Shown: positions 47,388 to 52,005 of the stretch, piece by piece
Layout of the letters: every line of letters begins with the position of its first letter
How positions within the stretch are numbered: the stretch's first letter is position 1
Source: an uncultured Bacteroidota bacterium
Lineage (GTDB): Bacteria > Bacteroidota > Bacteroidia > Bacteroidales > P3
Direction: 5' to 3'
DNA: 64,000 nucleotides
Assembly: GCA_902778925.1 (NCBI GenBank)
Contig: CACYZN010000018.1
Location: forward strand, 1-64,000
Position numbers and translations under genes: made by a program
Notes under the pieces: generated by a model
What the model saw: the letters and a program-made list of their open reading frames with translations, nothing else
The model's database searches: none
What the model was told of the DNA's origin: nothing

Positions 47388-48668
47388 ATGATCACCCTGC
47401 CCGACACCGCATCCCTGCAGCCCGTCAGACTTCCCGGCACCGACATCTACCTCTTCCGCTCCGGCACCACGCCGCTCCTCCGCATCGACCTCCTCTTCCA
47501 GGCCGGCAGCGCCTGCCAGCGGCAACCCCTCGTCGCCTCTGCAGCCGCCCGCATGCTCGTCACCGCCACCTCCCGTCTCGACTCCGCCCGTCTGGCCGAA
47601 TACCTCGACTTCCGCGGCATCATCTCCGACCCCAGCAGCGACACCTACCAGTCGTCGCTCACCTTCTACACCCTCAGCCGTCACGCCGACGACCTCATGT
47701 CCATCATCGCCGACATGCTCGGCGCACCGGCCTTCTCCGACGCCGACCTCGACATCTGGTGCCACCGGCGCCACGCCGAAATCGCCGCCCTCGAGCAACG
47801 CTCCTCGCACCTGGCGCGCCGCCACTTCTACCAGGCACTCTTCGGCCCCGACCACCCGCTGGGACGCTACGCCACCGCCGCCGACCCACTCCGCCTCACG
47901 CCCGACATCGTGCGCCGGCACATCGTCGACCACTACATCGGCCAACCCCACACCACAGTCCTCGCCGGCAGTGGAGAGTGGAGAACGGAGAGTGGAGAAC
48001 GGAGAGTGGAGAGTGGAGAACGGAGAGTGGAGAGTGGAGAACGGAGAACGAAGAACGGAGAACATCCAGGTGCGGCAGCCTGCTCTCCACTCTCCACTCT
48101 CCACTCTCCACTCCCAGTCCTCCGCATCCCGCTCCCACAGTCCGTACAGACCTCCCTCCGCATCGGTCGCCTCCTCCCGCTCACCTGGGACCACCCCGAC
48201 TACGCCTCCTTCCTCATCCTCACCACACTCCTCGGCGGCTACTTCGGCTCGCGGCTCATGAGCAACCTGCGCGAGGACAAAGGCTACACCTACGGCATCT
48301 ACGCCCACACCCAGATCTACCGCGACTCCATAGTCTTCTACATCCTCGCCGACATCGCCGCCGGACACGCCGACGACGCCGTGCGGCAGGTATTCGCCGA
48401 ACTCGACCGGCTCCGCACTCAACCCGTCTCCGACAGCGAGCTGCAGCTCGTCCGCAACGTATTCGTCGGCGACTTCCTGCGTTCCGTCGACGGCGTCTTC
48501 GAACTCTCGCAGCGCTTCTGCGACATGACCGCCAACCACGTCGACGAGCGCCTCACCGACAACCTGCGCCAGGCTCTGGCCTCCACCACCCCAGCCGACC
48601 TGCAGCGGCTGGCCGCCGATCTGCTCGACCCAGCCTCCATGACCGTCGTCCTCGCCGGCGCCCTCTGA
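47388..48668 (+). CDS. M16-like protein without the zinc motif, with an in-frame 7-bp repeat array
   Basis: A 426-residue protein with the fold of half of an M16 peptidase (as in the processing-protease subunits). The region that normally holds HxxEH reads RQPLVASAAARML, so the zinc site is missing and it should be catalytically dead, perhaps acting as a partner of an active M16 protein. The C-terminal domain keeps the substrate-loop Arg-Tyr region LREDKGYTYGIYAH near 297. Between about residues 195 and 245 the protein carries repeats of seven residues such as ESGERRV, encoded by 7-bp DNA repeats, with an inverted arm giving CSPLSTLHSPL. No signal peptide is visible. Confidence 0.75.
   Translation: MITLPDTASLQPVRLPGTDIYLFRSGTTPLLRIDLLFQAGSACQRQPLVASAAARMLVTATSRLDSARLAEYLDFRGIISDPSSDTYQSSLTFYTLSRHADDLMSIIADMLGAPAFSDADLDIWCHRRHAEIAALEQRSSHLARRHFYQALFGPDHPLGRYATAADPLRLTPDIVRRHIVDHYIGQPHTTVLAGSGEWRTESGERRVESGERRVESGERRTKNGEHPGAAACSPLSTLHSPLPVLRIPLPQSVQTSLRIGRLLPLTWDHPDYASFLILTTLLGGYFGSRLMSNLREDKGYTYGIYAHTQIYRDSIVFYILADIAAGHADDAVRQVFAELDRLRTQPVSDSELQLVRNVFVGDFLRSVDGVFELSQRFCDMTANHVDERLTDNLRQALASTTPADLQRLAADLLDPASMTVVLAGAL
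47971..48116. repeat. Mirrored 7-bp repeat arrays inside the M16-like gene
   Basis: About thirteen units of GTGGAGA/ACGGAGA from 47971 to 48061 and, after a 21-base loop, over four complementary units CTCTCCA from 48083 to 48116. The frame stays open through both arms; three units give a seven-residue repeat such as ESGERRV. The unit is the same family as the GAGAGTG repeats at 40804-40845. Confidence 0.9.
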
Positions 48669-48874
48669 TCCCCGCCCTTACTTCTCCCACCGTTCAGCGC
48701 CGCAGGCCGTGCGTGGGGATGTGTGGGCGTAGGGGCGAAGGGAAGGGGTGCAAGCACACAACGGATAAAAAAACAAATAATACCAGAAAGAAGAAAAAAA
48801 AAGGGGGGGATAAAAATACATAATATTCCTATATACCGCTGAGCGCGAACAGCGCGGCCGCTTCGGAGAAGCAA
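48669..48874. other. Non-coding spacer with a purine tract
   Basis: About 200 bases after the M16-like gene hold no convincing gene. A run of nine A and seven G lies at 48794-48809. The GC-rich stretch 48840-48865 (GAGCGCGAACAGCGCGGCCGC) is partly self-complementary. No TAnnTTTG box is seen on either strand. Confidence 0.5.
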
Positions 48875-49045
48875 TCAACGCCTGCGTTGAATGAGTTGGA
48901 GTAGTTTCAGTGCCAGGTATGGAGGTATGCGTAGTATCCATAGACGGCGGTCTGTGCCACGGCGAGTGTCCCACCAGTCGGGGTCGTTTCGTACTGCGAG
49001 TTCGAAAATACTTAGAAATATGATTATTGCTATCAGTGCTGTCAT
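48875..49045 (-). CDS. Possible 56-residue membrane peptide
   Basis: A short frame that begins MTALIAIIIFLSIFELAVRN, one membrane-spanning helix, followed by DPDWWDTRRG, a second weakly hydrophobic segment IPPYLALKLLQ and a basic end RRR. It lies downstream of the DUF6266-like gene on the same strand, but an intrinsic terminator stands between them, so expression would need read-through or a separate promoter, which I do not see. The layout resembles small island-encoded membrane proteins. No family is recognised and it could be chance. Confidence 0.4.
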   Translation of the reverse strand: MTALIAIIIFLSIFELAVRNDPDWWDTRRGTDRRLWILRIPPYLALKLLQLIQRRR

Positions 49046-49094
49046 GTAATGGTAACGAGGGTTGAGGGTGTTTATTGTGTAGTGGTGTTATTGT

Positions 49095-49120
49095 TTTACC
49101 CGTTTACCGTTTACCCGACA
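49095..49120. repeat. GGTAAAC-type repeat array 1 (left end of island)
   Basis: Three 7-8 bp units read as TTTACCC/GTTTACC on the plus strand (reverse complement of GGGTAAAC and GGTAAAC). Its reverse complement is nearly the same as array 4 at 54619-54644, so arrays 1 and 4 are inverted with respect to each other and bracket the accessory genes. Confidence 0.8.
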
Positions 49121-49156
49121 AAAAACGACAAGGGCATCTTTACGGGTGCCCTTGTG
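49118..49156 (-). terminator. Intrinsic terminator of the minus cassette
   Basis: On the minus strand the stem ACAAGGGCA / TGCCCTTGT (49129-49156) is followed by CGTTTTTT (A run at 49121-49126 on the plus strand). It lies 34 bp past the stop codon of the DUF6266-like gene. Confidence 0.9.
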
Positions 49157-49190
49157 ACGTACACACAAAGAGTGGATGGAGAAAGATTTC

Positions 49191-50135
49191 TTAAGCCTGC
49201 GGGCTCTGCTGGATGAACATACCCCAGAAGGTTTCGTTCTTGACGGGGACGAAGGTGTAGGGGTTGGTGCTGACGACTTCCTGCGTGCCGGTGCGACGCC
49301 AGCCGACGAATATGTAACCGGCTGCCGGTGTGGCTGTGAGGGTCACATTGCCGGATGCAGACGTCTTTGCGACGGTGCCACCCTGCGGATTCTGCGAGTA
49401 GACCTTGATGTCGTAGGCATCGGCGCTTGTGGCATCCAAACGACCGGCGGTTGTTTCGCTGAACTGGGCGTTGTCCATCGAAATGATGCCATTGCTGATG
49501 AGGGTTGCGATGTCTGAGCTGTTACCAACCACGTAGTTTTCGTAGTTGTTTTTGCTCAAGGAGTCTTTGAACTTGACGCCGTAGAGATACACGAACTGTT
49601 CGTTCGCAATCGATGGATACGCACCGTCGAAGGCACCACGGTTTTCATTCCAGGGAAGTGTTCCGTTGGCATGAAGGGCGATCTTGCCGTCCTGGTTGCG
49701 CTTGAACACGAGGTACACTATCTCGTCGAAGGTGTCTTTGGTGACCGTTTCGGCGACCGATATTTCGGTCATAGTCTCGCCGCGGTCGATGTTTCCTATA
49801 GCGGGAGCCGAAAGAACACCTTTTGCGAACTGCATGTCGAGCATGGCGGCTGCGGCATTACCGTCGGCGGCTACGATGTTGCGCGAGTTTACGCGGCTGA
49901 AGACATTGCGCGGCGAGGTGAGGCCTTCGCGGGTGTAGACGGCATAGGGTGCCATAACGCCTGCGAGCTGCGAGAGGAGCTTGAAGCGCGCGCGCTGGTT
50001 GATTTGGCCCGAGGTGTTGGGGTTGGCCACTTTGGGCTGGTACTCCTGGACAATCTGCTGTCCGTGTACGATTTTGAAGACGGTGGCGCCTACGCGGCCA
50101 CTGGTCTTGCCGAGAAGATGGGTTGATTTGGACAT
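49191..50135 (-). CDS. DUF6266-like protein of the accessory island
   Basis: A 314-residue protein. Its start, GKTSGRVGATVFKIVHGQQ followed by VANPNTSGQINQRARFKLLS, matches the pattern of DUF6266 proteins (SGxVG near the N-terminus, then an N-P-x-T-x-x-Q-x-x-x-R motif), a Bacteroidetes family often found near mobile genes and small helical proteins. The C-terminal 60 residues (LTATPAAGYIFVGW, then YTFVPVKNETFWGMFI) look like an InlB/Flg_new beta-repeat. No signal peptide. It is separated from the next upstream gene by 122 bp that contain a tandem 11-bp repeat. The family assignment is by pattern only; role unknown. Confidence 0.6.
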   Translation of the reverse strand: MSKSTHLLGKTSGRVGATVFKIVHGQQIVQEYQPKVANPNTSGQINQRARFKLLSQLAGVMAPYAVYTREGLTSPRNVFSRVNSRNIVAADGNAAAAMLDMQFAKGVLSAPAIGNIDRGETMTEISVAETVTKDTFDEIVYLVFKRNQDGKIALHANGTLPWNENRGAFDGAYPSIANEQFVYLYGVKFKDSLSKNNYENYVVGNSSDIATLISNGIISMDNAQFSETTAGRLDATSADAYDIKVYSQNPQGGTVAKTSASGNVTLTATPAAGYIFVGWRRTGTQEVVSTNPYTFVPVKNETFWGMFIQQSPQA

Positions 50136-50197
50136 GGTTTATTTGGTTTTGGTTGGTTAATATTGTTTATTAACAAGGTTTGTTTATTTCGTCGGAG

Positions 50198-50241
50198 TGA
50201 GAGTTAGGTGAGAGTTAGGTGAGAGTTAGGTGAGAGTTAGG
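50198..50241. repeat. Four perfect 11-bp tandem repeats (TGAGAGTTAGG)
   Basis: Four identical consecutive units of TGAGAGTTAGG, followed by an AT-rich stretch of about 20 bp. On the minus strand they stand in the leader of the DUF6266-like gene, so they may belong to its promoter region. Confidence 0.9.
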
Positions 50242-50257
50242 CCATATATAATATATA

Positions 50258-50461
50258 TTATAAAATGGGGAAGAGTGCTGTTGCGGCGGTTTGGGCGGCG
50301 GCGGCAGTTGCGGTGCCGGCAAGGAGTAGGCCTATAAGGTAGGCAATGACTTTGAGGGCAATGACCCACCAAGGGTCTGAAGCGTTGACTTTGGCGACTT
50401 TGCGTTGTTCGGGGTCGTCGAGGACGCGCTGGATTTCTTCTTTGGATACTTTGACTTTCAT
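50258..50461 (-). CDS. Small membrane protein, smalltalk-like
   Basis: A 67-residue protein beginning MKVKVSKEEIQRVLDDPEQRKVAK, with a W-W followed by one membrane helix (VIALKVIAYLIGLLLAGTATAAA). The pattern of a short charged start, aromatic residues and a single helix recalls the smalltalk proteins of Bacteroides, which are located near the BT4734/DUF3987 gene as here. The ATG at 50461 is preferred over upstream codons to 50569 because a -7 box (TACCTTTG on the minus strand at 50483-50490) lies 22 bp before it. Function unknown. Confidence 0.65.
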   Translation of the reverse strand: MKVKVSKEEIQRVLDDPEQRKVAKVNASDPWWVIALKVIAYLIGLLLAGTATAAAAQTAATALFPIL

Positions 50462-50482
50462 GGTTCTGTTTGTTTTTCGGTG

Positions 50483-50490
50483 CAAAGGTA
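50483..50490 (-). promoter_or_regulatory. -7 box of the small membrane gene
   Basis: TACCTTTG on the minus strand matches TAnnTTTG, 22 bp before the ATG at 50461. Just upstream (50497-50517) an AAGCGGCC/GGCCGCTT stem could terminate or separate the preceding gene. No -33 TTG is clear. Confidence 0.6.
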
Positions 50491-50549
50491 CGAAGAAAGC
50501 GGCCGATGTGGCCGCTTCGTGTGGTGATTGATTGATATGTCGCTGGGGT

Positions 50550-50905
50550 TCAACGCATGTATTTTGCATTATATAATATATAGCTTTCTAGCGCCTGAAT
50601 GTCCTCGAGCAGTCGACGAGCCGGATTTCTTGGGTATAGTCCAAGGGTGAATTTTGCCTTGCTGATGTCGTTGAAGTAGGTTGTTTTGCTGCAACAGAGG
50701 ATTGTGGCGACCTGGAGGGCGCTGTAGTTGTGGAAATACATGAGGGCGTAGGCTACCGCCATGCGGTGTTCTGGTGGCAGGAGGTAGTGTTCGCAGTGCC
50801 ACTTGCGGCGGCAGAATAGGGATAGACGTGTTTTTACGATACTGAGAGGCAGCGTGCCCCCCCCCGTAAGTTGCTGTCAAATAGTAAGTTACAATCTTTT
50901 TCCAT
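50550..50905 (-). pseudogene. Island HTH-like protein, frameshifted or switchable at a nine-G tract
   Basis: From an ATG at 50905 the frame reads MEKDCNLLFDSNLRGG and stops soon after a run of nine G (nine C on the plus strand, 50857-50865). With 10 G (or 7) it would run on as TLPLSIVKTRLSLFCRRKWH and join the C-terminal part MAVAYALMYFHNYSALQVATILCCSKTTYFNDISKAK, giving about 119 residues. The joined C-terminal region has the look of a helix-turn-helix (HNYSALQVATILCCSKTTYF). A consensus TATCTTTG promoter lies at 50933-50940, so the gene is probably real. Either the tract is phase-variable or this copy is broken; assembly error in the homopolymer is the third option. Confidence 0.65.
50857..50865. 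repeat. Homopolymer tract of nine C (nine G on the coding strand)
   Basis: The uninterrupted tract lies near codon 14 of the HTH-like gene and sets its reading frame. Nine bases put the two halves out of frame; 10 or 7 would restore it. Confidence 0.9.
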
Positions 50906-50932
50906 GGCTTTTATCATTTATGTTTGATGGTG

Positions 50933-50940
50933 CAAAGATA
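50933..50940 (-). promoter_or_regulatory. -7 box of the HTH-like gene
   Basis: TATCTTTG on the minus strand, 28 bp before the ATG at 50905. No clear -33 TTG. This and the promoter at 51130 face away from each other in the central control region. Confidence 0.65.
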
Positions 50941-50957
50941 GGAAAAGTTTTTGAATT

Positions 50958-50984
50958 GGTGAACGGGTAAACGGTAAATGGGTG
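50958..50984. repeat. GGTAAAC-type repeat array 2 (central, left)
   Basis: Units read GGTGAAC, GGGTAAAC, GGTAAAT and GGGTG on the plus strand. It lies just upstream of the -7 box of the HTH-like gene. Confidence 0.75.
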
Positions 50985-51071
50985 AAAATGTCGGGAAGGG
51001 TGTAAGGTTATTATTTATGAATATAATAGAATGTTTCATTATTAACTTAATTGAGGGTGTAAGTTGCTGAG

Positions 51072-51098
51072 TTTTTACCGTTTACCCGTTTACCGGTG
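51072..51098. repeat. GGTAAAC-type repeat array 3 (central, right)
   Basis: TTTTTACC, GTTTACCC and GTTTACC, the complement of the GGTAAAC unit, so opposed to array 2. It overlaps the region upstream of the plus-strand promoter at 51130. Confidence 0.75.
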
Positions 51099-51102
51099 TA
51101 GC

Positions 51103-51137
51103 TTGGAAAAATTTTCAGGGGCTACGGTATATTTTTG
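51103..51137 (+). promoter_or_regulatory. Bacteroidetes promoter of the plus cassette
   Basis: TTGG at 51103-51106 and TATTTTTG at 51130-51137 (-7 box, followed by GCA) with about 23 bp between. The first gene starts 30 bp downstream at 51167. Confidence 0.75.
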
Positions 51138-51166
51138 CAGCCGAAAACCAAAAAACAACAAAAAGT

Positions 51167-51520
51167 ATGGATGAAGAGAAAAAGACCGATGTCAAGTACC
51201 AGCGGTATGGTGACATCACAGCCAAGGTGATTACCAACAAAGGCGACGCAAATCTGCGTCCTATGACTGGCCGTATGTTGATTAATTCGTACGAGAACGA
51301 GCTGAATTTCCGAGAGGCGGCGCCGCGCGGTCCGCGGAGTGTGGAGATAGGGCGGACGCTTCACAGCCGCTTGGTGAGACGGAATGACGGTGGATATACG
51401 CTGACGTTCCGTTTCAACGGCGGATTGAAGTATTTGAGCAGTGTGCTTATTGCTGAACTTCGGGATGCGGCAAAGGCCGTGGAGTACGACAAGAAGAATA
51501 GGAAGGAGGTAGAGGAGTAA
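51167..51520 (+). CDS. Unknown small protein, first gene of the plus cassette
   Basis: A 117-residue protein with an acidic, lysine-rich start (MDEEKKTDVKYQRYG) and a body rich in Arg, Lys and Glu ending KKNRKEVEE. The segment RPMTGRMLINSYENELNFREAAPRGPRSVEIGRTLHSRLVRR could be a basic nucleic-acid-binding face. No membrane segment or Cys motif. It begins after a good promoter and its stop overlaps the next start by one base. I do not recognise a family. Confidence 0.6.
   Translation: MDEEKKTDVKYQRYGDITAKVITNKGDANLRPMTGRMLINSYENELNFREAAPRGPRSVEIGRTLHSRLVRRNDGGYTLTFRFNGGLKYLSSVLIAELRDAAKAVEYDKKNRKEVEE
51503..51510 (+). promoter_or_regulatory. Perfect Shine-Dalgarno AAGGAGGT before the 66-residue gene
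   Basis: AAGGAGGT, 9 nt before the ATG at 51520. Strong Shine-Dalgarno sequences are unusual in Bacteroidetes. Confidence 0.8.
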
Positions 51521-51720
51521 TGGCTATTGAACTCAAGGTTGGTGAGACTTTCGCTGTCAAATGTGTTGAGGATGATGGTGTGTACAGTAATTCATGTGGC
51601 CGGTGTGTTTTTAGATGGTGTGTTGGTTGTGATGAAAGTATGTTTCGTTGTTCTTCACATCTACGAAAAGACGGTAGGAGTGTGCATTTTGAGAGGGTAA
51701 CATTAGAGGAAGGAGGTTAG
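51520..51720 (+). CDS. Unknown Cys-rich 66-residue protein
   Basis: The protein has six Cys, including C-G-R-C and C-V-G-C pairs (SNSCGRCVFRWCVGCDESMFRCSSH, residues 24-48), the layout of a zinc ribbon or zinc finger, followed by KDGRSVHFERVTLEEGG. It overlaps the previous gene by one base and has a perfect Shine-Dalgarno, so translation is likely. The sequence is AT-richer than the housekeeping genes. Possible zinc-binding adaptor; function unknown. Confidence 0.6.
   Translation: MAIELKVGETFAVKCVEDDGVYSNSCGRCVFRWCVGCDESMFRCSSHLRKDGRSVHFERVTLEEGG
51710..51717 (+). promoter_or_regulatory. Perfect Shine-Dalgarno AAGGAGGT before a 25-residue frame
   Basis: AAGGAGGT, 5 nt before the ATG at 51723, the same spacing as at 51989-52002. 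Confidence 0.75.
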
Positions 51721-51722
51721 GA

Positions 51723-51800
51723 ATGAAGGTATCTGTCATCATCATAAATCTAGCAGAAAGAATAACATCACAAAACAATAATATATATGCCAGAAAGTAA
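51723..51800 (+). CDS. 25-residue frame with perfect Shine-Dalgarno
   Basis: A frame of 25 codons starting MKVSVIIINLAERITSQNNN. It has a perfect AAGGAGGT 5 nt before the ATG, and its end overlaps the start of the following 72-residue gene. It may be a leader peptide or a way to couple translation to the next genes. It is too short to assign; the Shine-Dalgarno is the main support. Confidence 0.4.
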   Translation: MKVSVIIINLAERITSQNNNIYARK

Positions 51801-52005
51801 TAACACAAGCACTAGCTTCAAACAGCATGACCATATGTATATGAAGCCGCTGAAAAACAGTAAGTGCGTTTGTATGGTCAACTGCTCGTTGTGGGACGAC
51901 GGTCACATGGAGATAGAGTCCATAGGCGACCGTAAATGTAAGACCGATTTGCGTGATATGCTAGCTACATTGGTCTACGAATGGAAGAAAGGAGGTACAA
52001 AGTGA
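51787..52005 (+). CDS. Unknown 72-residue protein before the primase-helicase
   Basis: A small frame beginning MPESNNTSTSFKQHDHMYMK and continuing NSKCVCMVNCSLWDDGHMEIESIGDRKCKTDLRDMLATLVYEWKK. A C-V-C-x-x-x-C group near residue 27 and an amphipathic helix at the end are visible. It overlaps the 25-residue frame and its TGA overlaps the GTG start of the large gene by 4 bp, so coupling is likely. Its own start has no Shine-Dalgarno; a start at Met17 or Met19 is possible. Confidence 0.55.
   Translation: MPESNNTSTSFKQHDHMYMKPLKNSKCVCMVNCSLWDDGHMEIESIGDRKCKTDLRDMLATLVYEWKKGGTK
51989..51996 (+). promoter_or_regulatory. Perfect Shine-Dalgarno before the GTG start of the primase-helicase
   Basis: AAGGAGGT, 5 nt before the GTG at 52002. 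It decides the start in favour of GTG over the in-frame ATG at 51981, which has no such site. Confidence 0.75.

Noticed and set aside
48678..48974. 98-residue minus frame overlapping the 56-residue membrane frame
   Set aside because: Composition (Pro, Thr, Ser, His) and lack of any start signal suggest chance; the other frame has a clear membrane helix.
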